NCBI RefSeq assembly: GCF_000715075.1
Contig: NC_134084.1
Coordinates: forward strand, 98,436,411 to 98,500,410
DNA length: 64,000 nt
DNA from: Nicotiana tabacum
Lineage: Eukaryota; Streptophyta; Magnoliopsida; Solanales; Solanaceae
Reading direction: 5' to 3'
Below, piece by piece: positions 22,585 through 34,949 of the stretch. The notes beneath the pieces are model-generated. The model made no database searches and was not told where the DNA came from. It worked only from the letters and a program-made list of their open reading frames with translations. The position numbers and the translations under genes are program-made. The first letter of the stretch is position 1; every line of letters begins with the position of its first letter.

Positions 22585-23579
22585 TGTCTCGCCCCCTTCT
22601 TTCTCGCGGAGTCCGGGTTTCGACATTCATTGGGAACAACTCATTTCCTTTCGAGAATTGGGTATTTGATTTTGAAGAGTCTCCACCTAGATTTAAGGTG
22701 CGTTAGGGAACCTAGAGCAGATAACTCATAAAACTGGTTTGCATTACCAGAGATTGGGTAAGGGCTCGAAATAACCTTGAGGGGAAGGTGTTAGGCACCC
22801 CTCGAGGTCCACAATGGTGGGTCCCGGCCGAACTCAAATTATGTGAATTAGTCTTATAAACAGATAAAGCAATTTAGACAAATTGATATTACATTTAAAA
22901 TAAAGGGGTAAAAGTGGGTCCTAAGTTTTTTAGCCTACAGGATCACATCTGTACAATACCCGATAAGCCTTCCTCAACTAGAGGGGTTACACATGGCATT
23001 AGCGCACAGTTCATTATATCCTTTTACTACCCAATTAACCTCCCCTTAGTGGTTATACACGCGCTTTTAATTGAACGAACTCTATGTGTGCATTACTCGT
23101 CCCTTCCTTGTGGCCCTAGAGGTATTTAGGACCTTTAATTTAGGCAGTTCTAGACTCTCTTAAGGTGTTTAAAGGAGAAAAATCTGGGCGACAAGCAAGA
23201 ACAAATAGGACTGTCAAGTAAGAGGACAATTTAGGGGGCTCATGTTTACCTCCACAAATAAGCAGACAGTTAGAACATCTCAAAATAGCAGATTTCAGAT
23301 ATTTCAGAAGGTCCTAGAGTAGGATATCTAGGTGAGTAAATAGAATGTATGCAACATCGTGTTAAAAGCGAGGTGATAGAGACCTAATCAGTTTGCCTAC
23401 TGATTTTAAGACCTGTTGAATCTGGGCAGATCAACAAAAAACAAAAGCGTAGTTTTACAGTTTGTGGGATTTTAGTCGCCCTACAGGCTTGCTTAGGCGC
23501 ATAATAGTGATGTCCTATAACATGGTATCTAGTCATTAGCCAGGAGTGCAATAGACTAGTAAATTTTAAGCAGGCAGTT

Positions 23580-23965
23580 TGGATCCTATAGGCATGTTGT
23601 CTAGGTGTAATAACCGATTTTAGACTTATAGATACTGGCAGCTAAATAAAGAAATTGGTTTTAGAATCCTATAGGCATGGCATCTAAATGCAGCAATTAG
23701 TTTTAAAACATGCAGAAGACTGATTTAAACCTTGTTAATATGCATAAACTGATTCTTACAGGCAGGACGGATTAATTTTAAAACCCCCTATAGGCATGGT
23801 ATCTAAATAAACAATATTGTAACAACCTATAGGCATGGTATCTAAGAAAACATCGCAGCAAAATTACAGGCATGTTATCTAGAAAGCAGGATCGATTTTC
23901 AAACCCTATAGGCATAGTATCTAAATAAACAATATTGTAACAACCTATAAGAATGGTATCTACCC
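23580..23965. repeat. Tandem array inside T1 (CCTATAGGCATGGTATCTA unit)
   Basis: CCTATAGGCATGGTATCTAA or a variant recurs at about 23587, 23670, 23788, 23828, 23912 and 23945. Two of the units share a longer AATAAACAATATTGTAACAA spacer. The predicted minus-strand ORF at 23972-23778 is a by-product of this array. Confidence 0.75.
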
Positions 23966-25080
23966 TTTCCAACAGGATATGCGTAAGAATCCCTCCCTTT
24001 TTACTAATTTCACCAATATCTACTTACAATAATTATTATTACAGACCAACATTAATAATGAATTACATAAGTGAAATTTCTACAACTATAGGGAGCCTGA
24101 ATATATGCCCAAAGGATAAACCTGGCAAACCAGGCCTTCAACCAGTCAAAAATGTCATAACCTCATAGTGCACCCAATAGTATCCTGGTGTGTCAATGTT
24201 TCCAAGGGCCTCAGGGACCACGGACAATACTCACACCAGAAAACTTTCAAAGTAACCCTTTGTGACAAAGTTTGGAAAGCCAACTCCAGTGTGTCAAAGT
24301 TCAGAGGAGTCTCATGGACTCCTAAGCAATGCTCACACTAGAGGGGTAAGACCCTAGGTGTTCTAAGAATAGCAGTTTAAAATAGGAGATAGTTTTTTAA
24401 GAAAATAGTTTTGGATTCTCAGGAAGTAAGGAGCAAATAGGGGTATTCAATCATTGTAACTTAAACAAAGGTCCCAGCAGTCAAATAGTATACAGAAACA
24501 GGGTAACTTATAGTTACAAATTAGTTTACTAGTTGTTTCTAGGTGAGTAGACACTAGTCAAGGGCATGGTATGCTGGGATCACTCAGACAGTCACATTCA
24601 AAGGGGTAGTAGGGATGGGGAGTCATATTGTGAGAAGTGAACATTTTAAGAGCATGCTAGTGGAGAAGTAGACATTGGTGCAGTTTAGACATGAGCAAGT
24701 ATACAGATGTGCTGCAGAAGCACGTAGGTCTGGCTAAACAAGAGTAAACAGGTTGAAAATAAGACACATAGGTTCAATCAAATAGAAGTATACATGTTAT
24801 TGCAGTAACATATAGGTTGAACAGAAGTAGACATGCTTATTGTAGTGAACACACATAGGTTTGCTTAAGCAAAAGAAAGACATACTGATTATAAGAAAAC
24901 ACACAGGACAAATTGAGTAGCAGTAAGCATAGAGTCTAGTGAACATACTAATAATCATGAAGTATAAGGTCTAATAAGATAAGTAGACATGTTGATAACA
25001 TGGCACATAGTTGAATTAAAAAGCAGTAGACATGCTGAATAAGGATAACATACAGGTTCGGAAGAAAGGCATGCTGATTG

Positions 25081-28000
25081 TGTCGCGCCCCCTTTTTTCC
25101 CTCCATTTTTTACGGGGAAGAAAGGTCCGGGTTTCGACATTCATAGGGGTAATACCTCATTTCCCTTTTGGAATTGGGTATTTTGAAGAGTCGCCACCTA
25201 ACCAATTATGGTACGTTAGGGCACCTAGAGCGATTAACTCTTGGATTGGTTTGCATTACCAGAGATTTAGGGTAAGGGCTCAAAATAACCTTGAGGGGAA
25301 GGTGTTAGGCATCCCTCTCTGTCCACAACCGTGGGTCCTGGCCGAACTTATACTTATGAATTAGTCCTTTAACGAATAAGTACTTGAAACAAATAATTAC
25401 AAATAAAGCATGTTGGACATTGTGTGACTCAGACAATAAGATGAACAAGATATATAGAAAAGTAAAGTTTTAGGCAAAGGAATTTAGGGAAGAAAGGGTC
25501 CTAGGTTGGTTAGCCTACAAGATCACCCCACGCAATGCCCGGTAAACACTCCTCAATGAGGGGCTACACATGGCATTAACGTGTAGTCATCATATCCATA
25601 TCTATCGTGGTTATTAAAGCTAGTGTTATTTAACGATCTCTATTGTGTGCTGTTACCCGTCCCTTCTTAATGGTCCTGGAGGAATTTAGAACCTCTACCT
25701 ATAGGCAGTTCTAGATAGACCCTTAGGCTTAAAGGAGAAAATACTAAGGCGACAAGCAAGAACACATAGGATTCTTAGCAAATAAAAGCAGGAAGGAGCA
25801 AATAAGAGGCTCAGTTTTACCTCCACAGATAAGGCATGTAAACAGCACGACTCAAACACAAATAAGGTCAGTATTGTTAAATAGGATCCTAAACATGATG
25901 TCTAGGCGAATATCAGAACACTTGAGATATGCAGTTTTATTTTTATAAACTCAGAAGCAGGGGCCCTATTCAGTTTGCCTATTGATTTTAAAGCCTGTTA
26001 ATCATTAATCAGTACACACAAAGAGGTAGTTTCCAGTTTTATAAGAGTTGATTATATAATGCTTGCTTAGGCTTGGGATAGTGCATAATAGTTACAGAGT
26101 CATTAGCAGTTCAGACGTCATTTTTGCCTAAGAGCATGCTATTCTAGGGGTTACAAAATACAGGGATTATTACCAGTTTTATTTAAAACATGATAATCAA
26201 ATATGAGACTATTTTTACCTTTTTCATAATCAGTAGTTTACACTAGGTGTGACTAGGCAAGTACGAACGAGAACTTAAAGCATGGTATCTAATATGCACA
26301 TATAAATGCAAAACGATTTAAGGATATGAAGAATTCCTAAATGCACAGAAAGTTACAAAGTTGTTAAGCATGATTTCAGGATGTGCAGGAGCAACAATTT
26401 TATGTTAATGCTATTATTTAGCCTAAAGCAGGATTTCTAAGTAATAAAATAATGTCAAATGAGATCTGACACAGTGAATCCTAGAACATGATATCTAATG
26501 CATGACATGTTTAGAATGTAATGGCCCTAAACATGGATTCTAATGCACATACGGAAATGTGAGCCTAAGGCATGGTTTCTACCCATTGATATTAATAACA
26601 TATATGACTACCCTCCCCTTTTCACTAGCCAACTCCAATATTCGTTTACAACAAATTATTACAGGCCTATATTGCATGAATTACATAATTAGATAAGAAA
26701 GAAGAATAAAATAAGAAGTTACACTCTAGGGAGCCTAAAAGCAGGCCTAGGTTTCCAGAATTTCAAATGCCAAATTGCCTTCCAACCTTTCATATAATCC
26801 GGGTGTGTCAGAGTTCCCTAAGGATCTCAAGGGATCCCTGACAGTGCTCATACCCAGATTTTATGATCATAGATTGAGTAAGTGCAGTGTGGAAGGGCCA
26901 TCTCTAATGTATCAGAGTTCAGAGGGATCTCATAGGAATCCCTAAGTAGTCACATAGTAGAGGGGCAGAACTTAAAACCTAAGAGTAGATATGGAAGTGC
27001 TTTGAAAAGATTTAAGCATGAAAACAGTTTGTAAAGAGACTTGTTTGAAATAGTTTTGTAAAAATAACAGAGATAGTTTTAAAAGGAGAGTAGAGTAATA
27101 AGAAACAGTGCAAACACAACACCCAAAACAGGTACATACATAACCCAAGAACATAGAACCATGGTAGGTTCAGCAACCACAAACAGGGGTAAAGGGATTT
27201 GGGGACACATAGGTCACATAAGTAAACACATAGTTACAGGAGCATAGTAGTTCTTGTGAGGGTTTATGGGATTAGGGAATAGCTAGTGATACCAACACAA
27301 TATGAATTTCAGAAACAATCATAAAATCAAACATTTAAAGTGACAGATCAGTTTGCAAAGTAAATGCATATAAAAACTAGATAACAATTAGACAAGTATT
27401 CAAAACAGGGTAGAGTCATATTGAAACAGACTACCAGGGGAGTAGAACATGTTCTAAGATGCCCTAAGAGGGTTAGATTAGCATGCTAGATGAATCAATA
27501 ATGTAAACATGTCAATTACACATTGAACAACAGAACCATAGATAGAAATAAATTAGAAACATAATAACTTGAAGCAGTAAAAGAAACATATTGATTTTGG
27601 GATTTGAATTGAAATCAGATCATACCAGTAAAGAGATAGTAAATACAAAGTGAAGAATATGAAAGCACAATAATTAGCCTTGGCTTGCAGCCGGCTAATT
27701 CAGAATAAGAGCAAGTAGCCAAAGAAAGAGAGCAGAAAAGTTTGAGTGTGAGAGAGTTTAAGCTAATATCCCTTGTGTTAATGAGAGAGTATGTATATAT
27801 AGTTTGAAACGAGGTAGAATAATAATGTAAAAATCAAAGTCATGTAGTAATTATGGAACTAGGTATCAATTAGTATAAAATCAGTATAAGTACTCCCTTA
27901 ATTAAGGGAGTTAACTTCAAACGGTGGAGACAGATAACAAATAAGGAAAGAATCAATGTGAGACTGAACATGACACATAAGGAAATAAGCATAGTACATA

Positions 28001-29670
28001 GCAGGTAATAGGCTAGGTTCGACAAATTCTAATTAAGGAAAATGTCTAAGAATCAATTTGACAGCATAATCAACCACAAAATAAGGCAAGAAATATTTAG
28101 AGATTGAAATCAGTAGGGAATAAAGTATACCAATCACAGGGAATCAGGGATTCCATTAGAAGGTAACACTGACCAAAGGAAAATATCACAACTGAACGAA
28201 GCAAACATAACAAGAATAGGGTAAAATAATCACATAAATCCGAGATTCAAAGTAAAGGATGGCACTGATGAGAGGAAATAACCACAAATTTTCTGGGAAT
28301 AAACACATAATAGGAAGGAATAGTCGAAGTCAAAAAAACTAACAAGCAAACATAGGGTAAAGATCACAGAATCACGGAATGTTCATGAGAAACATACAGA
28401 TTAGTTGAACATATTATTAAAAACAAACTCAGAAAACCAGGATTAGAACTAGGAGATTAGGGTTTTCAACATAATGAATTGGATAAAAGAAAAAACATAA
28501 ATAATCCGTTTAAACATAGTAAAAATCATAGATTGATACCAACAATCAGAAGAAAAAGCATTTTGAAAAGGGGTTACGAACCCTAGTTTGAAGACGAAGA
28601 GGCCTTTTTGAAAGATCGGAAAGATTATCAAGAAAACAGTAAAGATAACTCAAAATATACTCAGATCTGTTACAGATCTAAGAAATCAAGAGCTAGTAGT
28701 TAGGGTTTCATGGAGACAACCCAGAGAGAAAGAGAACCGGCCTAGAAACCACAAGTTCTAGCCGGAGATGGTCGAATCTTACTCGGATAGCTATGGACGA
28801 CCTGGGAATGACATAGAAACCATGGGAGGTGAGAGAATCGCCTTCTGGTTCCTTTGAGGACCTCAAGACAACAACAAACGGCATAGGAAGAGAGCCATGT
28901 GGCTGAGGATGGTGGTGAGACCACCATGCTTACCGGCGAACCAACAGCCAGTGAGAGGAGCCATGCCTTAGCAGAGAGAGTCTTGAGAGAGATGAGAGAT
29001 GTAACGACGGAGAGTGATGAGAGAATGAGGGTTTGGGGGGGTATACTATTAGGTTAATTATGGAAAGAGTGAATCTGGGCCGTTGAACAAAATTGATCAA
29101 CGACCAAGATTAAATCAGGTCGGGGCTAGGTAGATTTAGGAATTGGGCTTTGGGGTATTGGGCTGATTTAATTGGGGTTTTGGCGCTGTCGTCTTAATTA
29201 GGTTAAAATTGAAATAAAATTGGCTATTTATTAAATACCCAATTAAATTAAATAAAACAATTTAAAAAAATAGCTGATAATTGTACAAAATAAATTACAT
29301 GCATGGAAAATAATTAAAAATAATTACTTAGTATTTAAAAATACAAATGATTAATTTCTGGTCAAAATAGTATAAAATCACATGTTTGGGCTATAATTGC
29401 AAAGTTATTGCAATTATAGCCAAAAGATGCCAATTTTGATAATTTCAAAATAATTTGATTTAAATAGGACCATAAATAATAAATTAAATCAAGAGATTCT
29501 TTTGAAATCATCTATAATGCCATTTTGTAATTATTTATTGGAAATATAATGCTGGATAAATTAATAAAAATATAGAAAAATTGTGAAAAAATACTAATTG
29601 CTATTAATGCATGATTTTGAAGGTATATATGCAATTTTAAAATATTTTGGGGAAAAATTAAATATCAACA
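25081..29670 (-). repeat. Solo LTR T2 (4.59 kb) inserted in T1
   Basis: T2 starts TGTCGCGCCCCC, ends AAATATCAACA, and is flanked by perfect 5-bp duplications GATTG at 25076-25080 and 29671-29675. It is collinear with T1: for example, the GTCCGGGTTTCGACATTCAT block follows both starts, and a TATATATA-containing segment lies near 27795, where T1 has its own near 29893. No gag-pol motifs appear over 4.6 kb. The ORFs here are short and in unrelated frames. This is one LTR of a long-LTR family inserted into another copy of itself. Confidence 0.82.
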
Positions 29671-31492
29671 GATTGTAAGAAAACACATAGGTTTATTTGA
29701 ATGGCAATAGTGAGAGCATACCAGTTAAGGAAGCAGAAGCAGAAGGTAAAGTAGGCAGGAGTCAATAGTCTAGTATTGGCTTTCAGCCGACTAGACAAGT
29801 AATGAACACAAGTAGCAGAGAGAGATAAGAGCAAAGTTTGTGTGTGAGTGTGTTTGTAAACTGTTGTTCGTGTTTGAAGAATCAGAATGAAAGGGTATAT
29901 ATAACACTTAGTGTGGTAAAACAAATAAGGTAAAGAAGAAATCACAGTCTGTAAAACAATCAAATAAAATCAATCAGCCAATTAGGGGATCAATTCCTGT
30001 GAAAAATTCGAAAGAGACCCCTTAAGTTGGGGAGAGTCAATTAACGGTACAGAACTAGGGCTCAAATAAGGCAAGTAATCAATTCATACCATATAGGGAG
30101 TCAGTCAAATCCCCAAACCTTATTGATAATTAATTAAGACAAGTATAATTAATCAAGGTCACAAATAAGGAAACGAATAAAAATCCAAAAAATTATTAAT
30201 TTTAACAGGAAAATTATTCGAATCCCTAATAGAAATCAATCAGTAAAAATCCCAACGAATACTAATTTTAACATAAAGAATATTCAAAACTTAAAATAAA
30301 ATCAGTCAATTTAACTGGTTCACATAAATAAACACAATAGTGGAAAATATTGAAGAAATCAGTGTCACAAACAAGAACATCTAGGGTTTAAGCATATACA
30401 CGAAAATTAATCAAACATGTAAAGAGATAGTCAGATTCAACATTTGAAAGTTAAAAACCTTTTGAAGAAACTCATGACGAACCCTAGTTTTAGAAGAAAG
30501 TAAATAAAATCGAAGCAGTTAACCAAAACAAAAGATTTTCGAGGGAAGACACCAAATAATGCTCGAATCATTTCAGATCTAAAAAAACTGAACAGATTCA
30601 AGCATTTGTAGAACTAGGGTTTCAAAACAACATAGATGAAAGAAACGCGATCAAACCATATATTCAAACTAAAAAATAGGAGGAAATCAGTACTCACAAA
30701 CGAGAATGACCTTAGACAGGCCAGTAAGCAAACTTTGGACAAAGAACCAGGTTGAATCTCCTTGAGATTCTTTTAAGGATCTATGTAATCAAACAACCAG
30801 GAGGTATATAAGGCCGGTAATGGTCAAAGATTACACAGAAATAAATGGTAAGGGTTAATGTGAACCGTTGATCGAAAGGATTAACGGCCACAATTGGACG
30901 GGGTTATTAGGTCGGGTAGGCAGGTTGGGCTTGAGGGTGAATTGGGCTGGTATTATTTTAGGGTTTGGGCTAATATAGTGGGTTAGGTCCAAAAATTAAA
31001 AGAATTTAAAAGTCTATTTGTTAAATACCCATTTTACTAAATAAAAACAATTTTTAAAAAGCTAATTAAATGATAAAAAATAATTTTCAGGCATAAAAAT
31101 GATTTAAAATAATTATTCAATATTATAGAAATATAAAAAATCATTTTCTATATAGACAATATAGTGATGCATATGTAGGGGCTATTTTTGCAAAATATGC
31201 AATTATAGTCTTAAAAATGCAAATGTAATTATAAAAAATGCAATTAAAATATTTGAACACTTATATGACCATAAATGATAAATTCAGATGATTAAATCAT
31301 CATAGAATAATATGAGGGATAATTTTAAACATTCATGTAATTAAAAAATGCAGAAATAAATGGATTCAGGGTCTTGAAAATTTGTCAAAAAATTGTAAAA
31401 ATACTTGTGCATGCTTGCAAACACATGTACAATATTTTGAAAGTGTGTGTGCATATTTTAAAATATATGAGGGAAAAATTGGGTATCAACGA

Positions 31493-32110
31493 TGAAGATG
31501 GTGTTCTGCGGCTCCAAGGCCGCCTATGTGTTCCTAATATTGATGGCTTGAGGGAGAAAATTCTGGAGGAGGTGCACAGTTCTCGATATCCAATTCATCA
31601 AGGGGATACAAAAATATATCCCGATCTAAGGCAGCATTATTGGTGGCTGCAAATGAATAAGGACATAGTTGAGTATGTCGCGAGATGTCTAAACTGCCAG
31701 CAGGTCAAGTATGAGCACCAGAGGCCAGTTAGCCTACTCCAGCAGATGGTTATACCAGAATGGAAGTGGGAGCGCATCACTTTGGACTTCATTGTTGGGT
31801 TGTCGCGGACGTTGAGGAAGTTTGATGTTGTTTGGGTCATTGTCGATAGGTTGACCAAGTCAGCACATTTTATTTTAGTGGTGACTACTTACTCGTCCGA
31901 GAGGTTGGCCCAGATTTACATTCAGGAAATTGTTCAGTTGCATGGTGTGCCTGCTTCCATCATATCAGATAGAGGCCCCCAGTTGACTTGACATTTTTAG
32001 AGAGTAGTTCAGAGCGGGCTGGGTACTCGAGTAGAGCTCAGCACAACCTTTCATCCACAGACCGATGGGCAGTCGGAGCGGACAGTTTAGATTCTGAAGG
32101 ATATGCTCCG
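31493..32110 (+). pseudogene. Element C integrase core
   Basis: From DGVLRLQGRLCVPNIDGLRE the frame continues through the HHCC zinc finger (HSSRYPIH, then HYWW, then CLNCQQ), LDFIVGLSRTLRKFDVVWVI at the first catalytic Asp and IISDRGPQLT at the second, then a stop at 31989. The third block, TDGQSERTV with its catalytic Glu, follows in another frame near 32065-32090. The listed frame starts within T1 sequence at 31374, so residues before DEDG are not integrase. Stops make it inactive. Confidence 0.87.
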
Positions 32111-32115
32111 AGCAT

Positions 32116-32840
32116 GTGTTTGACTTTGGAGGGCAATGGGGTCAATTCTTTCCTTTGGCCGAGTTTTCTTATAACAACAGTTATCAGTCCAGCATTGATA
32201 TGGCTCCATTTGAGGCTTTGTATGGTTGGCGATGTCCTTCGCCCATCGGATGGTTTGAGTCAGGCGAGGCTAGGTTATATGGCACTGCTTTATTGAAGGA
32301 TGCCTTAGAGAAGGTAAAGTTGATTCAGGAGCAACTTCGCATGGCACAGTCCAGACATAAGAGTGACACGGATCAAAAGGCGCGTGATTTATCAATCATG
32401 GTGGGAGAGAAAGTTCTCTTGAAAGTCTTGCCGATGAAGGGAATCATGAGGTTCCGGAAGAAGGGCAAGTTGAGCCCAAGGTTTATTGGCCCATTTGAGG
32501 TATTGAGACGAGTTGGGAAGGTTGCTTATGAGCTTGCTTTACCTCCTAGTCTATCGGGAGTTCATCCGGTCTTCCATGTGTCTATGCTCCAGAGGTATCA
32601 TGTCGACAGGCCGCACGTGCTAGATTACAACACTTTTCAGCTAGATGAGATTTTGGTTATGAAGAGGAGCCAATTGCTATTGTTGACAAGCAGGTTCGCC
32701 AGTTGAGGTCCAAGAAGGTTGTTACGGTAAAGGTCCAGTGGAGGGGTCAACCAGTCAAGAAAGCAACTTGGGAGGCTGAAGAGGACATGAGGAGCAGATA
32801 TCCGCACCTTTTCAGCACTCCAGGTATGATTCTAGACTCG
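32116..32840 (+). pseudogene. Element C integrase C-terminus and chromodomain region
   Basis: The frame 32116-32706 carries FSYNNSYQSSIDMAPFEALY, KSDTDQKARDLSIMVGEKVL, RFIGPFEVLRRVGKVAYELA and HPVFHVSMLQRYHVD. After one frame change, 32690-32830 gives VRQLRSKKVVTVKVQWRG and ATWEAEEDMRSRYPHLF, the compact chromodomain-like end of plant chromoviruses. This region helps place insertions in chromatin. Only the frameshift near 32690 breaks this half. Confidence 0.85.
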
Positions 32841-32861
32841 TTTGAGGACAAAATTTTGTTT

Positions 32862-32874
32862 AAGAGGTGGAGAA
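32862..32874 (+). other. Polypurine tract of element C
   Basis: AAGAGGTGGAGAA lies just before the 3' LTR start and after the pol stop, the expected plus-strand primer position. Confidence 0.75.
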
Positions 32875-33325
32875 TTTAACAACCCGATCGTTCCTTTTGC
32901 TTTTTAAAGTCCCTTTTCCCTAATTAGGACTTGCCGTATGTGCTTTTACTATTTCATGACCTACGAGGATGGTTAGTTCAGGTTTGGAAGGGTTCGGGTT
33001 GAAAATAGAATACTTAGTTCCTTAATAGTGGCCTATAATGGTTAAGTTTGACTTGAGTCAACATTTTGAGTAAGTGACCTCAGAACCGGGATTTGACGGT
33101 CCTAATAGGTTTGTATGATAATTTTGGACTTAAGTGTGTGTTCGGATAATAGGTTCGTAGAATACCTACGGTTGCATGAAATCTAGATTTAAATTATTCT
33201 TTAAAAAGGAAAACCATCATTTTAAAATGTTAAAAAGGCATAGGTAAATAGTAATTTCACTTGTGGGCTTGCCAAATTGCGACGTTAGGTGCAGTCGTGA
33301 CCTATTACAGAATTGGGTCATGACG
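32875..33325 (+). repeat. Element C 3' LTR (451 bp)
   Basis: This LTR starts TTTAACAACCCGATCG (expected TGTAACAACCCG) and ends GGGTCATGACG, with the final CA changed to CG. Its last 159 bp match 18713-18871. The next five bases, TAATA (33326-33330), would be the target duplication, but its left partner has been lost. Confidence 0.82.
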
Positions 33326-33634
33326 TAATACCTTGTCCATCTGTGTTTTCGAGCTACTTCCTTTAGAGACCTCTTTTCCCTTGCTTCCAGAAGCAACATC
33401 GATAAGTTTTCTTCTCTTTTCCACATTTATGTTTTGTACAGAAACTTGAGGAACATCAGGAAGTGTTGATTTTTTCGAAGATTTCTCATCTTGACCTTGT
33501 TTCATAGGGTCATTGCATATTTTTGTTCGTCTTTCAGCTTCCATGAAATCTGATGAACCTGCAAATACAAGTTCCTCTTGAGTGATTTGTAAATCGAAAG
33601 ATGGTCCATCAAAATTGAGTGCTTTAGTAGGCAT
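33326..33634 (-). pseudogene. Unrecognised ORF truncated by element C
   Basis: The minus-strand ATG at 33634 opens MPTKALNFDGPSFDLQITQE and stays open for about 103 codons. It then runs into the element C LTR at 33326, so the last few residues are LTR-derived. It is hydrophilic and lysine/serine-rich, with no motif I can name securely. The opening resembles the N-termini of Ulp1-protease-like ORFs carried by some plant Mutator-like elements. That is a recollection, not a demonstrated match. Upstream (33640-33900) there is a CT-rich leader in sense orientation and possible splice sites. The missing C-terminal part was not found left of element C. Confidence 0.4.
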
Positions 33635-34140
33635 CGTGTAACCCTCTTCGGAGTTGTTAAATCAGCCATTGAAGAGGAAATTTAAAGTTTTATGCTGAAA
33701 ACCTAATAAAAAAAGAGTGAAGAGAAAAAGAAGAAGCATGAACCAGCCAAAAACCCAAAAACCTTAACACTTACCACGAATCTTTGGAGCAAAAAACGTT
33801 GAAAGTGAGAGAGAGAATCGTGCTTTAACAATCAGCAGAATCTTGCTGTGAGAGAGAGATGGAGAGACAAAGAAGAAGTATTTTGCTGAGATTATGAGAA
33901 AGAATAACTGAAAGAATGAGAGAGAAAAACATAAATAACGTATTTAATGCCTTAACGGTAGTGTATACCATAAATATCTATTTTGCTATAAAAAAAATAA
34001 AAGGCAGCTATAGAAAAAAATATTTTAAAAGGGTTTTGATTTATAATTAATAGGGTGTATACCGTTGCTATATGTGATAAAATTTCTAAAGAATCAATAT
34101 ACAAGTAACTAAACCCAAACTACCTTTTATTTTGGCTCAC
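33635..34140 (-). other. CT-rich leader and AT-rich flank of the truncated ORF
   Basis: In the sense (minus) direction this holds CTCTCTCTCAC-rich sequence (about 33925-33800), a possible 5' splice site GGTAAGTG near 33780 and an acceptor-like TTATTAG near 33705, suggesting a leader intron. Beyond 33950 it is AT-rich. No other gene is visible. Confidence 0.4.
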
Positions 34141-34162
34141 GTCTAGTAAAGTCGTGTATCTC

Positions 34163-34442
34163 AATACCCCTCCTCCCAAGTTAGAGGGGGAAACTGCCTT
34201 CAACTTGGCCAATAATTAATGATGAAGAGTGCCTCGAAGGGTTTTTGTAAGCACATCAGCCAGTTGGTAAATTGTGGGAACATAAAAAAGAAAAATGAGG
34301 CCTTCAGTGAGTTAGTGCATATGAAATGACAATCCACCTTGATATGCTTTATACGCTCATGGAATACTGGATTGCGAGCAATGTAAATTGCTGTTTGGTT
34401 GGCACAACCAATATAGAAATAAAAAAGACACAACAATACCAA
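34163..34442 (-). pseudogene. Ty1/copia RNase H tail with polypurine tract
   Basis: The minus strand reads [20 protein letters not shown], then HIKVDCHF, then LADVLTK-like and LGG-like segments in broken form. These are the signature C-terminus of copia RNase H. It is followed by GGGAGGAGGGGT (34177-34166 in sense), a copia-style polypurine tract, and then TGAGATACACG as the likely start of the 3' LTR at 34163. The rest of the element is missing upstream, and the LTR end is not located. It is a small remnant. Confidence 0.75.
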
Positions 34443-34934
34443 TATCAGCTAAGACCCGAGATAACCAAGGTACCTTCGTCTTCTTGAAGTGCTCAAGGTG
34501 TTATAATGTGATATAAAAATCAACCTTTGCCTTAAATTACGTACAACTTGCAGCAAATAAATTTTATGTTCAAGGAATAAAATAAGGGTTTGGATTTAAC
34601 CCAGTATTCTTTTGTCCAATTTTTCTAAATGGATTGTATGATGCTGTCACGTGTGTTGCCAAAATTTTAAAGGCCAGGATTTTCTTGATATTTTCAATCC
34701 ATTTTGTATTACTTCAAATCTATGGATTCATATTTCATAGCAATGATAAATATTTAAGTAAATATATTCAACAATTCTAGTTATTTAAATGATACATGTG
34801 AAAATATATACTCAGAAGATGGATTTAAAATTAGCGTAGACTTTTAACATATAATTCATTATTTCTTATCGATGACAACAAACGATGAGCAGACTGACAT
34901 CACATGTAAGCATGCATCTCTTAATTCCTTTTAT
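34443..34934. other. Intergenic stretch, nothing recognised
   Basis: AT-rich sequence with no ORF of note and no repeat that I could match elsewhere in the window. Confidence 0.5.
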
Positions 34935-34949
34935 CCAACTAGTAGACTT

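Larger units (their letters stand above)
22585..31492 (-). repeat. Solo LTR T1 (about 4.3 kb), split by T2
   Basis: T1 starts TGTCTCGCCCCC at 22585, and its far end reads GGGTATCAACGA at 31481-31492. It sits exactly within the RNase H-integrase linker of element C. Flanks GTAAG (22580-22584) and TGAAG (31493-31497) may be a decayed target duplication. Without T2 (25081-29670) it is about 4.3 kb and collinear with T2. No coding domain, primer site or second end copy is present, so it looks like a solo LTR. A TATATATA box faces left near 29893, so sense is probably minus, beginning TGTTGATACCC-like. The size hints at a Tat/Ogre-type family, unproven. Confidence 0.75.
18713..33325 (+). mobile_element. 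Element C: Ty3/gypsy chromovirus split by T1/T2
   Basis: This plus-strand LTR element has a primer site, gag, protease, RT, RNase H, integrase, chromodomain region, polypurine tract and 3' LTR, in that order. Without the 8.9-kb insertion (22585-31492) it would be about 5.7 kb. Its 5' LTR keeps only the last 159 bp (18713-18871); the 3' LTR is 451 bp. The first 292 bp of the 5' LTR and any left target duplication are missing, so the left edge is a later deletion. Frameshifts and stops in gag, RT and integrase make it inactive. Confidence 0.88.

Noticed and set aside
29658..29963. 101-codon minus-strand ORF rich in Leu, Tyr and Thr
   Set aside because: It crosses the T2/T1 junction, so part of the frame is an accident of insertion.
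22585..31492. T1/T2 region as a single complete retroelement with paired LTRs
   Set aside because: The ends are arranged start-start-end-end, with a perfect target duplication around the inner copy. That is nesting of two solo LTRs, not an LTR pair around an internal region.
31374..31496. N-terminal 40 residues of the integrase ORF as a targeting sequence
   Set aside because: These codons come from the end of solo LTR T1; the true integrase homology begins at DGVLRLQ.
33305..33325. Last residues of the minus-strand ORF as its native C-terminus
   Set aside because: They are encoded by the end of the element C LTR; the ORF is truncated at 33326.
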